DNA of 64,000 bases. Origin: JBQLZO01 sp052168315. Its GTDB lineage: Bacteria; Planctomycetota; Phycisphaerae; Phycisphaerales; UBA1924. The stretch spans positions 62,001 to 126,000 of the forward strand of contig JBQLZO010000050.1 of assembly GCA_052168315.1 (NCBI GenBank), written 5' to 3'. A program made the translations under genes and the position numbers. The notes beneath the pieces were generated by a model. The model had not been told where the DNA came from, did no database searches, and saw only the letters and a program-made list of their open reading frames with translations. Positions 7,501 through 16,926 of this stretch are shown here, one piece after another (the stretch's first letter is position 1; each line of letters begins with the position of its first letter).

Positions 7501-10500
7501 GGATCATCGGCAAGGTGTTCGAGCGTTCGGTCGTCACGGTCTTCGCGACGGCGGTCGTGATGGCGGCGGGGGTGCTGTCGTATTTCCAACTGGGGCAACT
7601 GGAGGATCCCGAGTTCACCGTGAAAGTCGCGATGGTCGCGACGCCCTATCCCGGAGCCACGCCCGAGGAGGTCGAGCTCGAGGTCACCGATGTGATCGAA
7701 CAGGCGGTCCAGGAGATCGCCGTTCTCAAGGAAGTCGAGTCCTATTCCAGCGCCGGGCTGTCGCAGGTCAAGGTCGTGATCAAGGCCGAGGTCCGTTCGC
7801 ACGAGCTCCCCCAGGTCTGGGACGAACTCCGCAAGCGGATCAGCGATGCGGCACGCCAGCTGCCGCCGGGTGCCGGGGAGCCGATCGTGCTCGACGATTT
7901 CGGCGATGTGTTCGGATTCCTCTTCGCGTTGCAGTCCGACGGTTTCTCGCACGAGGAACTCGAGCGCTACGCCGATGACATCAAGGCGCAGCTCGCCGTG
8001 GTCCCCGGCGTCGCGAAGATCGAGCTCTGGGGCGTCCAGAGACAGTGCGTCTACCTCGATGTCTCCGAGGCCCGCCTGTCGCAGCTCGGTCTCTCACTGC
8101 TGGATGTTCAGAGCACGCTCGCGCAGCAGAACACGGTCGTCGAGGCCGGGGGCATGGATCTGCAGGGCACCCGGATGCGCTTCGAGGTGACCGGCGACTT
8201 CGCCACGCCCGAAGCGATCAGCGAACTCGTGATCCGCGGCAGGAGCATGACCGAACAGGGCGAGGGCAGGCTCATCCAGATCCGTGATGTGGCGACGGTC
8301 GAGCGTGGCATCCTCACCCCCACGCAGGCGGAGATGCGGTTCAACAGGAAGCCCTCGATCGGCATCGCCGTGTCCAACGCGTCCGGCGTGAACATCGTCA
8401 CGCTCGGCCAGGCCATCGATCGGAGGCTCGAACAGATCCGCGCCGGCCTCCCCATCGGTGTGGAGATCGAGCGGATCTCCTGGCAGTCCGACCAGGTCAG
8501 CGGCGCGATCGACGACTTCATGGTCAGCCTCGCGCTGGCGATCGGGATCGTGCTCGTGGTGCTCTGGCTGGCGATGGGTTTCCTCCCTTCGCTGGTGGTC
8601 GGCCTGACCGGGCTCCTGATGGTCATCATCGCCACCTTCCTGGTGATGAACCTCATCGGCGAAGACCTGCACCGCATGTCGCTGGGGGCCCTCATCGTCG
8701 CGATGGGCATGATGGTCGACAACGCGATCGTCGTCGCCGACGGCGTGCTCATCCGCATCCAGAAGGGCATGAAGCGGATCCCCGCGGCCATCGAAGCGGC
8801 GTCCCAACCCTCCATCCCGCTCCTGGGCGCAACGGTCGTCGCCGTCATGGCGTTCTATCCAATCGCCGCGTCCACGGAGAGCGCGGGAGAGTATTGCCAG
8901 GCCCTCTTCTCGATCGCCGGCGTCGCGCTGCTGATCTCCTGGCTGCTCGCCATCACCGTCTCGCCGCTCATGTGCGTCGCGATGCTCCCCAAACCCAAGG
9001 GCGGCCAGAAAGACCCCTACGGCAGCCCGATGTTCGTCCTCTTCCGGAAGATCCTCGAGATCTCGCTCCGCGTCCGCACGCTCGTGCTGCTGGTGTTCGT
9101 GGCCGGCCTCGCGGCCAGCGTCGTCGGCTTCCGGCATGTCGACCAGATGTTCTTCCCCGCGGCCGATCGACCGCAGTTCATGGTCGACCTGTGGATGCCC
9201 GAGGGCACCCGCATCGAGACAACATCCAACACGCTCCGTCTCCTCGAAGACTATGTCTCGGACATCGAAGGCGTCTCGGCCGTCAGCGCCTTCATCGGGC
9301 GAGGCCCGCCCCGGTTCTATCTCCCCGTCGAGCCGGAATCGCCCAACTCCTCGTACGCGCAGCTCATCGTGAACACCGTCGATGGGCGGACCGTCGACAG
9401 GGTGCTACCGGTCCTGCAGCGGTGGGCCGATGAGAACGTGCCCGAAGCGGTTGTCATCACGCGCCGGTACGGGCTCGGCCCGTTCCGGTCGTGGCCCATC
9501 GAGGCCCGCATCAGCGGGCCGGCCTTCGCGGATCTCACGGTGCTCCGCGCCCTCGGCGAGCAAGTCGAAGCGATCCTCGCCGAGAGCCCGCACGCCATGG
9601 TCACCCGGACGAACTGGCGGAGCAAGACTCCCCTGATCATCGCCGACTACGACCAGGCCAACGCGCGATGGACCGCCATCTCCCGCGGTGATGTCGCCTC
9701 GGCCCTCAGACGCTCCCACGACGGATCCATCGTGGGACTCTTCCGCGAGGATGACAAGCTCCTCCCGATTGTCATGCGAAGCTCCGAAAGGGATCGCGAG
9801 CAGGTGGCGAGGAACCTGGATGTCCTCCAGATCAGGCCGCTGCTCTCAGGCAACTCGGTGCCGCTGTCCCAGGTGACATCCAGCGTGGATCCCGAGTGGC
9901 GAGATCCGTTCATCTTCCGGTTCAACCGGGCCCGGACCATCGCCGCACAGGGCGTGCCCCTCGGACTCGCGACGGACTATCAAAACGATGTGCGCCCGAA
10001 GATCGATGCCCTCGAGCTCCCGCCGGGCTACAGACTCCTCTGGGATGGCGAGTACCGCTCGTCGAGCGAGGCAAAGGCCTCGCTCGTGCCCGGCGTGGTC
10101 CCGGCGTTCATCATTATGGCGCTCGTCATCGTCGGCCTCTTCAACAACTATCGACAGCCGCTGATCATCCTGTGCGTGGTGCCGTTTGCGCTGATCGGCG
10201 TGGTCGTCGGCCTGCTGGTGACGGGCCAGCCGTTCGGATTCGTCGCGCTGCTGGGCGCGATGTCACTCGCTGGCATGATGGTCAAGAACGCCATCGTGCT
10301 CCTCGACGAGGTCAACGCGTTGAAGAAAGATGGCCAGAGCGAGTACGATGCGCTGGTCAACGCCGCCGTCGCCCGCCTCCGCCCCGTTCTCCTCGCCGCG
10401 GGCACCACGGTCCTGGGCGTGATCCCGCTGCTGGGCGATGTATTCTGGGTGTCCCTGGCCGTGGTGATCATGTTCGGCCTCGCCATCGGGTCCGCCCTCA

Positions 10501-10607
10501 CGATGATCCTCGTCCCGGTGCTCTACGCGATGTTCTACCGCGTGCGCAAGGGGAGCCCTGCGCCCCCGAAGGCGGCCGGCACCGGCTTGGCGGACGGGCC
10601 CGCATGA
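7497..10607 (+). CDS. RND superfamily efflux permease (AcrB-like)
   Basis: This 1036-residue protein has the length and duplicated build of hydrophobe/amphiphile RND pumps: an N-terminal helix, a large periplasmic loop, a membrane block, then the repeat. In TM4, GMMVDNAIVVADG places the proton-relay Asp at 408 (followed by Asn where AcrB has a second Asp), and MMVKNAIVLLDE supplies the TM10 Lys (930). It exports compounds by proton exchange as a trimer with the upstream adaptor. Start and stop both overlap neighbours by 4 bp, so adaptor, pump and ThrE exporter should be co-translated. Substrate unknown. Confidence 0.94.
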   Translation: MRIIGKVFERSVVTVFATAVVMAAGVLSYFQLGQLEDPEFTVKVAMVATPYPGATPEEVELEVTDVIEQAVQEIAVLKEVESYSSAGLSQVKVVIKAEVRSHELPQVWDELRKRISDAARQLPPGAGEPIVLDDFGDVFGFLFALQSDGFSHEELERYADDIKAQLAVVPGVAKIELWGVQRQCVYLDVSEARLSQLGLSLLDVQSTLAQQNTVVEAGGMDLQGTRMRFEVTGDFATPEAISELVIRGRSMTEQGEGRLIQIRDVATVERGILTPTQAEMRFNRKPSIGIAVSNASGVNIVTLGQAIDRRLEQIRAGLPIGVEIERISWQSDQVSGAIDDFMVSLALAIGIVLVVLWLAMGFLPSLVVGLTGLLMVIIATFLVMNLIGEDLHRMSLGALIVAMGMMVDNAIVVADGVLIRIQKGMKRIPAAIEAASQPSIPLLGATVVAVMAFYPIAASTESAGEYCQALFSIAGVALLISWLLAITVSPLMCVAMLPKPKGGQKDPYGSPMFVLFRKILEISLRVRTLVLLVFVAGLAASVVGFRHVDQMFFPAADRPQFMVDLWMPEGTRIETTSNTLRLLEDYVSDIEGVSAVSAFIGRGPPRFYLPVEPESPNSSYAQLIVNTVDGRTVDRVLPVLQRWADENVPEAVVITRRYGLGPFRSWPIEARISGPAFADLTVLRALGEQVEAILAESPHAMVTRTNWRSKTPLIIADYDQANARWTAISRGDVASALRRSHDGSIVGLFREDDKLLPIVMRSSERDREQVARNLDVLQIRPLLSGNSVPLSQVTSSVDPEWRDPFIFRFNRARTIAAQGVPLGLATDYQNDVRPKIDALELPPGYRLLWDGEYRSSSEAKASLVPGVVPAFIIMALVIVGLFNNYRQPLIILCVVPFALIGVVVGLLVTGQPFGFVALLGAMSLAGMMVKNAIVLLDEVNALKKDGQSEYDALVNAAVARLRPVLLAAGTTVLGVIPLLGDVFWVSLAVVIMFGLAIGSALTMILVPVLYAMFYRVRKGSPAPPKAAGTGLADGPA

Positions 10608-11962
10608 CCAGCGCCGAGCCATCCCAGCCGACACCCGACGGGGCAGCTCCAGCACCCGAGCCACCACCGGCGCCGCCGCACACAACCCACGAACTCCTCG
10701 AGTTCCTGTATCGGCTCGGACAGGCCTACCTCGCCTGCGGCGAACAGACCGCGCAGGTGGAACTGCAGCTGCGGCGCGTGGCGGCGGCATACGGCGCACG
10801 CCGCGCACGCGTGGTCGCCCTCCCCACCGCGATCTTCATCAGCCTGCACGAAGGCAACGAAGACAAGGTGACCATCGCCGAGGGCCCTCTCGGCGGGCTG
10901 CGGCTCGATCAGATGGCAGAGGTCTACAACCTCGGGGCCGAGATGCAGTCCGGCAAGCTGCCCATCAAGGACGCCGCGATTCGGCTCACCGCCATCATGC
11001 GCCGCAAACCCCGGTTCGGACCATGGGGGGCCCTCGTCGGGCACATCGTGCTCTCAGCGGGCGTCGCCCTCGTGCTCAATCCGGAATTGATGAGCACGCT
11101 TGTCGCCGCCGCGCTGGGCGCGATCGTCGGCCTCATCAAGCTGCTGATGCCCGGCAAGCCGCTCTTCTCCGTGCCGCTGCCGGTCATCGCTGCCTCGCTG
11201 GTCTCGGCCGTGGTCTTCATCGCGATCCGCTACGGGCTTCTGGTCGATCCCCTTCATGTCCTCATACCGCCGCTCGTGACATTCCTGCCCGGTGGAATGC
11301 TCACCTTCGGAATGATCGAGCTGGCATACGGAGACATGGTCAGCGGCTCGGCACGCCTGGTCACCGGGTTCGTGCAGCTGTTCCTCCTCGCCTTCGGGCT
11401 CGCCGCGGGTGCGCTGGTCGTCGGATTCAGCCTCGACTCGGCGCCGGAGGTCATCGTGGAAGTCTCGACGAACCCATGGGTCCCGTGGATCGGCGCGCTG
11501 GTGTTCGGTGTGGGCGTGTTCCTGCACTTCTCCGCGCCCAGGAACGCGCTGCCGTGGATGCTCCTGGTGCTGGTGCTGGCGTTCGGCGCCCAGCGGCTGT
11601 CGGCGATACTGATCGGGGAGCAGTTCAGCCAGTTCAGCGGTTTCTTTGGCACGCTCGTCGCCACGCCCCTTGGCTATCTCATCCAACTGAGATTCAAGGG
11701 CCCCCCGCCGATGGTGACCTTCCTGCCGAGCTTCTGGCTGCTCGTTCCCGGAGCCCTCGGGCTCCTGAGCGTGAAGCAGATGCTCAGCGACACCACGACG
11801 GGCATGGAAGGCCTTGTCTCAACCATCTTCGTCTTCGCTTCCATCGCGATCGGCACGCTTCTCGGCGCCTCGCTGTACAAGTTCCTCACCGAACGGTTCG
11901 GGTCATGGCGACTGCAGGCCGGGCGGGCCAGCCGCCCCGCGCGGGCTGCGAGGAAGAAATAG
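10604..11962 (+). CDS. Threonine/serine exporter family protein (ThrE-like, DUF1212)
   Basis: A 452-residue protein with a cytoplasmic N-terminal domain (~residues 25-140; HELLEFLYRLGQAYLACGEQ..., the ThrE/DUF1212 pattern with ALPTAIFIS) followed by about ten membrane helices in two blocks (LVGHIVLSAGVALVL; TFLPGGMLTFGMIELAYGDM; GALVFGVGVFLHF; SFWLLVPGALGLL). The family exports small neutral amino acids in actinobacteria. The start ATG overlaps the RND stop (ATGA); a longer frame upstream is a shadow of the pump gene. Position behind an RND pair is unusual. Substrate is inferred only from family. Confidence 0.85.
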   Translation: MTSAEPSQPTPDGAAPAPEPPPAPPHTTHELLEFLYRLGQAYLACGEQTAQVELQLRRVAAAYGARRARVVALPTAIFISLHEGNEDKVTIAEGPLGGLRLDQMAEVYNLGAEMQSGKLPIKDAAIRLTAIMRRKPRFGPWGALVGHIVLSAGVALVLNPELMSTLVAAALGAIVGLIKLLMPGKPLFSVPLPVIAASLVSAVVFIAIRYGLLVDPLHVLIPPLVTFLPGGMLTFGMIELAYGDMVSGSARLVTGFVQLFLLAFGLAAGALVVGFSLDSAPEVIVEVSTNPWVPWIGALVFGVGVFLHFSAPRNALPWMLLVLVLAFGAQRLSAILIGEQFSQFSGFFGTLVATPLGYLIQLRFKGPPPMVTFLPSFWLLVPGALGLLSVKQMLSDTTTGMEGLVSTIFVFASIAIGTLLGASLYKFLTERFGSWRLQAGRASRPARAARKK

Positions 11963-12062
11963 CGGCGGACACACACATGCGCCGGGTGCCCGGGCCGCAC
12001 CGACAAGTCGATCCGGGCGTCGCACTCCCCCACTCCTTCAAGCGCACGCCCGCCGGGCAGCC

Positions 12063-13265
12063 TCAAGACTCCAGCGATGCGATGGCCACCGCGAACCGGC
12101 AGCCGTCGTGGTACTCGGGAAGATTCACAAACTCGTTCACCGTGTGGATCTCGTGCTGTCCGGCTCCGATGGTCACCGTGGGCACACCCCGTGCGTTGAG
12201 CCAGTTGGCATCCAGCCCGCCGTTGGAGAAGACCGTTGTGGGCGTGAGCCCGATGCTCTGGGCCGCTCGCTTCGCGTGCGCGACAACGGCGGCATCGTCG
12301 GGGATGTTGAAGGCGGGGTAGTTGGCGCGGCCGTGGAATTCGAGCCGCGCGGTCTGTCCGGCGGTGTCCTTAACCTGCTCGACGGCGCTCTTGAGCGCGG
12401 CGTGGTACGCGTTGGTGATGGCGTTCGCGAACTTGGTGTCGGGGCTGCGGGTTTCGCCTTTGAGGTAGACGAAGTCGGTGACGACATTGGTAGCGTCGCC
12501 GGCGGCGGCGTTGTTCTTGCCGGCGAAGATGCCGACATTGCTGGTCCCGTGGCCCTCGGGCTTGGTGACCTTACCGAACCAGCCGTCGCGGTGCGCCTCG
12601 GCAATGGCGATGGACGCGACGAGCGTGGAGGAGATGCCCTTCTCCGGCGCGACGCCGGCGTGGGCGGCCTGGCCGTGGATCGTGGCTTCCCATGCTTCGG
12701 CGCCGACGGCGCCGGTGATGAGTTCGGCCGGGACCTTCCCATCGACATTGAAGCACATCGTCGCGCCGAGGAAGTACTCGGCTTCGATCTGCTGCGAGCC
12801 CTGCAGGCCGCACTCTTCACGGACCGTAAACAGCAGGGTGATGGGCGGGTGCGGGATGTTGTTCTTGATGAGTGTTTCGGCAAGCGTGACAAGGAGCGCA
12901 CACCCGGTGCGGTTGTCGCCGCCGAGTCCCGTGGAACCATCGGTCACGATCCGGTCACCCTTGAGAATCGGCTTGGCGCCGGCGCAGATGGGCACGGTGT
13001 CGAGATGGGTCGAAAAGGCGATCCGCGGGGCGTCGCGCGTGCCGGCGATGTCCACAAAGAGGTTGCCCGTCTGCGTGGGATCGGCGATGCGCTGGTTGGC
13101 GGTGTCGAAGCGGATGGCCGACTCGGGCACCCCCAGGGCCCTGAGATCGGCGATGATCGCCTCGGCGATGGCCTTCTCATTGCCGCTGGTTCCATCGATG
13201 GCGAGGTATCGCATCAGCCTGTCGTCTGCGGACTTGGTATCGAGGGAGACATTCTTGCTGGACAT
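12063..13265 (-). CDS. M20 family metallopeptidase (peptidase T-like)
   Basis: A 400-residue zinc aminopeptidase-type protein. Metal and catalytic residues are visible: STHLDTVP (His87, Asp89), GLGGDNRTG (Asp117), REECGLQG (Glu150 base, Glu151) and the late His of HEIHTVNEF. The central stretch from about 200 to 310 is the lid/dimerisation domain. The ATG at 13265 follows GGAAGG and is preferred over the open frame reaching 13667, which overlaps the AbgT gene. It lies 50 bp after AbgT, the third gene of a transporter-transporter-peptidase operon, and probably cuts short peptides or an amidated substrate taken up by its neighbours. Confidence 0.88.
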   Translation of the reverse strand: MSSKNVSLDTKSADDRLMRYLAIDGTSGNEKAIAEAIIADLRALGVPESAIRFDTANQRIADPTQTGNLFVDIAGTRDAPRIAFSTHLDTVPICAGAKPILKGDRIVTDGSTGLGGDNRTGCALLVTLAETLIKNNIPHPPITLLFTVREECGLQGSQQIEAEYFLGATMCFNVDGKVPAELITGAVGAEAWEATIHGQAAHAGVAPEKGISSTLVASIAIAEAHRDGWFGKVTKPEGHGTSNVGIFAGKNNAAAGDATNVVTDFVYLKGETRSPDTKFANAITNAYHAALKSAVEQVKDTAGQTARLEFHGRANYPAFNIPDDAAVVAHAKRAAQSIGLTPTTVFSNGGLDANWLNARGVPTVTIGAGQHEIHTVNEFVNLPEYHDGCRFAVAIASLES

Positions 13266-13315
13266 GGCTGGTACCTTCCGAATTGGTGCCCGGAGCGTCG
13301 AAGTTCCACACGGGC

Positions 13316-14947
13316 TCAGATGCCCCAGGGCAGACCGAGCAGCTGCCAGACAACGAACAGGCCCGTCCAGAGCACGAGCAGCACCGCCACATAGGGCAGC
13401 ATGAGCGCGACCACGGTGCCGACACCCGCGTTCTTGTCGTACTTCTGACAGAACACCACAACGAGTGCGAAGTACGCGTTCAGAGGCGTGATCATGTTGA
13501 TCGGAGAGTCCGCCACGCGATACGCGGCCAGCACGGCCTCGGGATCCACACCCAGGCGCATCAGCAGCGGCACGAAGATCGGCGCGAAGATCGCCCACTT
13601 CGCGATCGCGCCGGTGATCAGGAAATCGAGCAGCACGACCACCACGATGAAGCCCAGCAGCAGCCACAGAGCGCCGATGTCCACGCCCGTGAGCATATTG
13701 GACAGAGAAACCGCGAGGATCGTGGCCATGTTCGAGTAATTGAAGAACGCGATGAACTGCGCGATGATGAACAGCAGGAAGATCAGACTTCCCAGAGTCG
13801 ACACGGCCTTCTCCATCGCCTTGATGGCGGCGGCGAAGTTCTTCATCGTGCCGGCGCCAAGCCCATAGGCGAAGCCGCAGACGAAGAAGATCGCCGCGAT
13901 GAACGCGATGAGACCGTTCATGAACGGCGTGTTCCCGATGAGCGCGCCGGATTCAGGATCCCGCAGCGGAGCACCCGACGGCAGCGCGAGCAGCGCGAAG
14001 AACGCGATGACCCCCAGCAGCCCGATTCCGGCGAACTTCAGTCCTCGCCACTCTTCCTTGCTCAGCGTGGCACCGCCCTCGTCCGGGACCTGGCCCCGGA
14101 ACTCTCCCAGACGCGGCTCGATCACCCGCTCGGTGATGAACGCGATCACGACGGTGAGGAACAGCACGGACACGATCGAGAACCAGAAGTTCGACGCCAG
14201 GCCGATCGAGGTGTCCGGATCAACGAGGTGGATCGCGTCGTTCGTGAACTCGACCAGCACCGCGTCGAGCGGCTTGATGAGCATGTTGACAGTGAACGCG
14301 CCCGCGACGGCCGCGAAGCCCGCGGCCAGCCCGGCCAGCGGGTGCCGCCCGACACTCAGGAACGCCGCGCCGGCCAGCGGGATCAGCACGAGGTACCCCG
14401 CGTCCGCGGCGATGCTGGAGAGGATCCCGACAAAGACCATGATGTAAACCAGCAGCTTCGGCGGCGCCACCACCACCAGCTTGCGGATCAGCGCCTTGAT
14501 CAGCCCGGACTCCTCGGCCACGCCCACGCCCAGCATCGCGACAATGATCAGCCCCACCGCAGTGAACGCCATGAAGTTCGGGATCAGCGAGGTATACATG
14601 AAGCGGAGCCCCTCAACCGTGAGCAGGCTTCGCGCGGTGGTGGTGCGGGTCTCGATCGTGACATCCTGCTCATCGATCGCATCGAGCCCGACGGCGTCGG
14701 GCGTGGCGTAGTGCATCGGGTCGGCGACCACCGTGATGTCGGCCGGCCGCGACTCGGGCACCATCACCTCGTAGGACACCGAGGCGCCCGCCATGTGCAG
14801 GACCTGCGAGAGCCCGATCACCAGCGCGAGCAGCAGCAAGAAGATGACAGCCGGGTGCGGCACCTTGTTGCCCACGCGCTCGACCACATCGAGGAACTTC
14901 TGCATGCCGCCCTTGGCTTCGGCGGCGGCCTGGGTTTGCTTGCTCAT
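13316..14947 (-). CDS. AbgT family transporter
   Basis: A 543-residue multi-pass membrane protein of the AbgT family. It shows VGNKVPHPAVIFLLLL at the N-terminus, an extracytoplasmic loop at ~60-110, then GLIIVAMLGVGVAEESGLI, the helix-breaking SIAADAGYLVLIPL and the repeat-related DFLITGAIAKWAIFAPIFVPL...SPINMITPLNAYFALVV. E. coli AbgT takes up p-aminobenzoyl-glutamate, which M20 peptidases then cleave; other members export sulfonamides. Start at 14947 overlaps the SLC13 stop (ATGA), and an M20 peptidase follows, which favours an uptake-and-hydrolysis role. Confidence 0.93.
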   Translation of the reverse strand: MSKQTQAAAEAKGGMQKFLDVVERVGNKVPHPAVIFLLLLALVIGLSQVLHMAGASVSYEVMVPESRPADITVVADPMHYATPDAVGLDAIDEQDVTIETRTTTARSLLTVEGLRFMYTSLIPNFMAFTAVGLIIVAMLGVGVAEESGLIKALIRKLVVVAPPKLLVYIMVFVGILSSIAADAGYLVLIPLAGAAFLSVGRHPLAGLAAGFAAVAGAFTVNMLIKPLDAVLVEFTNDAIHLVDPDTSIGLASNFWFSIVSVLFLTVVIAFITERVIEPRLGEFRGQVPDEGGATLSKEEWRGLKFAGIGLLGVIAFFALLALPSGAPLRDPESGALIGNTPFMNGLIAFIAAIFFVCGFAYGLGAGTMKNFAAAIKAMEKAVSTLGSLIFLLFIIAQFIAFFNYSNMATILAVSLSNMLTGVDIGALWLLLGFIVVVVLLDFLITGAIAKWAIFAPIFVPLLMRLGVDPEAVLAAYRVADSPINMITPLNAYFALVVVFCQKYDKNAGVGTVVALMLPYVAVLLVLWTGLFVVWQLLGLPWGI

Positions 14948-16926
14948 GGCGTCGTGCTCACTTCGGTTGACTCGGAGCCGGACACACCGGTCTGAGGCGA
15001 TTCGGCGGGGCTGGGCTCGGCGGGGTTCTGGTCGATCAGGATCGGGGCGATGAGCGCCGACTCCTCGCCGGACGCGTCGATGGTCAGCGGGCTCAGCGGC
15101 ATGACCAAGGGCACCAGGAAGACGCAGACGATCATCGTGATCGCCGCGAAGGGGCCGCCGATTCGGACGAAGTCGGAGAACTTGTAATTGCCCGGGGTCA
15201 CCACGAGCGTATTGACGGGCGAGGACACCGGCGTGACGAAGGCGGTGGACGCTGCCAGGGCCACGATCATCGCGAACGGGTAGGGCGAGACGCCCATCTC
15301 GCGGGCGACGGCGATGGCCACCGGAGCGAGGAGCACCGCCGTCGCGGTGTTGGACATGAACATGCTCAGGATCGCGGTCAGCGCGAACAGCAGCGCCAGC
15401 ACGACATGGTGCCCCGCGCCCTCGGTGACCGCGGCGAGCGCGCCCGCCGCCAGCTCCACGCCTCCCGTGCGCTGCAGCGCGAGCGAGAAGGGCAGCATGC
15501 CCACGATGAGCACGATCGTCTTCCAGTTGATGGACCGGTAGGAGGCGTTCATCCCGATGCAGCCGGTCGCGCCCATAATGATGCAACCGATGAGGGCCGC
15601 CTGGACATTGGGCACGACACCGGTGACCATCAGCAGCACAACCACGCCGAGCGCGAAGAGCGCCTGCGGGTGCTTGCCCGGCGCGGGGAGGACCTCGTTG
15701 AATTCGGTCGGCATCCGCATGAGGATCACGCCGGTGTCATCGGCCCTCACACGCTCGATCTGCTTCCACGCCCCGACCACAAGCAGGGTGTCGCCGACGC
15801 GGAGCTCGGTGCCCAGCAGCTCCTTGCCCATCGCCCGGTCGCCGCGCTGGATCCCGAGAACCGTGAGCCCGGTGCGCGTGCGGAAGCCTGAATCGACGAG
15901 CGTTCTCCCGATCAGCTTGGACTCGGCCGGGACGATGACCTCGCCCATGCCGATTTCCTGCGAGCGGTCGCTGAAGTACTCGCCCACCATCGGGAGCGCT
16001 TCGAGCCCGAATCTCTCGCGCACGCTCTCCACGCTCGGACATCTGACGAGCAGATCGATGAGCAGGATGTCATCGGCCTCGAGGACGGTCTGCCGCGTGG
16101 GCTGGATGATGGCCCGCCCGAATCGGCGGGCGCGGTCGATGGCCAGGATGTTGACGCCGGCCGAGCCGCGGAGGTCCAGCTCCGAGAGCGCCTTCCCGAC
16201 GAGCTCCGATCCGGGCGGGATCCGGAGCCGGTGCTCCCGATCGGCGAGGTTGTACTCATCGATCCAGCGCTTGAGGCTCGGCGCGGTCGTTGCGTCGGAG
16301 GCGCTCGAGTCCTTCTTGGCGCCGGGCAGCCACCCGCGGACCAGGAGCATGTAGACAATCGCGAGGATGAGCACCGGAACGCCGAACGGCGTGATGGCGA
16401 AGAAGCCGAATCCCTCGAAGCCCTGGCGCTGGAGTTCGCTGGAGATTACCAGATTGGGCGCCGTCGCGACAAGCGTGATCATGCCGCTGATCAGCGCCGC
16501 CATGCTCAGGGGCATCATCAGCTGCCCCGGCGCCGATCCGGTCGAATACGCAACGCGCAGCGCGATCGGGATGAAGATCGCCGTCACGGCGGTCGAACTC
16601 ATCAGGGAGCCCATCGCGCAGACGCTGATCATGAGCATCACGATCAGCCGCACCTCGCTCCCGCCCGTCTTCTTGATGATGATGTCCCCGACCATCCGGG
16701 CCACGCCCGTGCGGACCAGGCCCTCACCGATCACGAACAGCGCCGCGATCAGCACGATGTTCGAATCCGCGAAGCCAGCCAGAGACTCGCCCATGCTGAT
16801 CACGCCCGTGAACGGCAGCAGCGTCATCATCAGCAGCGCAACCATGTCCATCCGCGGCTTGTTGATCGCGAACATGACAATCGCAGCCAACAGCAGACTC
16901 AGCACAATCGCGAGTTCGGTTGTCAT
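14944..16926 (-). CDS. SLC13/DASS-type permease with two RCK_C (TrkA-C) domains
   Basis: A 660-residue ion-transporter-superfamily permease. An N-terminal membrane block (from MTTELAIVLSLLLAAIVMF) holds SSTAVTAIFIPIALRVA. Two cytoplasmic TrkA-C-like domains follow, one around IPPGSELVGKALSELDLRG and one around VPAESKLIGRTLVDSG. The second membrane block has the matching FMSNTATAVLLAPVA and TPVSSPVNTLVV segments. Such proteins carry dicarboxylates, sulfate or other anions with Na+; substrate is unknown here. The ATG at 16926 begins a normal first TM. It leads the operon with AbgT (4-bp overlap) and the M20 peptidase. Confidence 0.9.
   Translation of the reverse strand: MTTELAIVLSLLLAAIVMFAINKPRMDMVALLMMTLLPFTGVISMGESLAGFADSNIVLIAALFVIGEGLVRTGVARMVGDIIIKKTGGSEVRLIVMLMISVCAMGSLMSSTAVTAIFIPIALRVAYSTGSAPGQLMMPLSMAALISGMITLVATAPNLVISSELQRQGFEGFGFFAITPFGVPVLILAIVYMLLVRGWLPGAKKDSSASDATTAPSLKRWIDEYNLADREHRLRIPPGSELVGKALSELDLRGSAGVNILAIDRARRFGRAIIQPTRQTVLEADDILLIDLLVRCPSVESVRERFGLEALPMVGEYFSDRSQEIGMGEVIVPAESKLIGRTLVDSGFRTRTGLTVLGIQRGDRAMGKELLGTELRVGDTLLVVGAWKQIERVRADDTGVILMRMPTEFNEVLPAPGKHPQALFALGVVVLLMVTGVVPNVQAALIGCIIMGATGCIGMNASYRSINWKTIVLIVGMLPFSLALQRTGGVELAAGALAAVTEGAGHHVVLALLFALTAILSMFMSNTATAVLLAPVAIAVAREMGVSPYPFAMIVALAASTAFVTPVSSPVNTLVVTPGNYKFSDFVRIGGPFAAITMIVCVFLVPLVMPLSPLTIDASGEESALIAPILIDQNPAEPSPAESPQTGVSGSESTEVSTTP

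Noticed and set aside
12063..13667. Longer start for the M20 peptidase
   Set aside because: The extra 134 residues run antisense-like through the end of the AbgT gene on the same strand; the ATG at 13265 has a ribosome site and starts the family sequence.
13283..14995. 570-codon plus-strand frame rich in Arg/Asp/His/Gln
   Set aside because: Antisense shadow of the AbgT gene, whose membrane helices and family motifs are clear on the minus strand.
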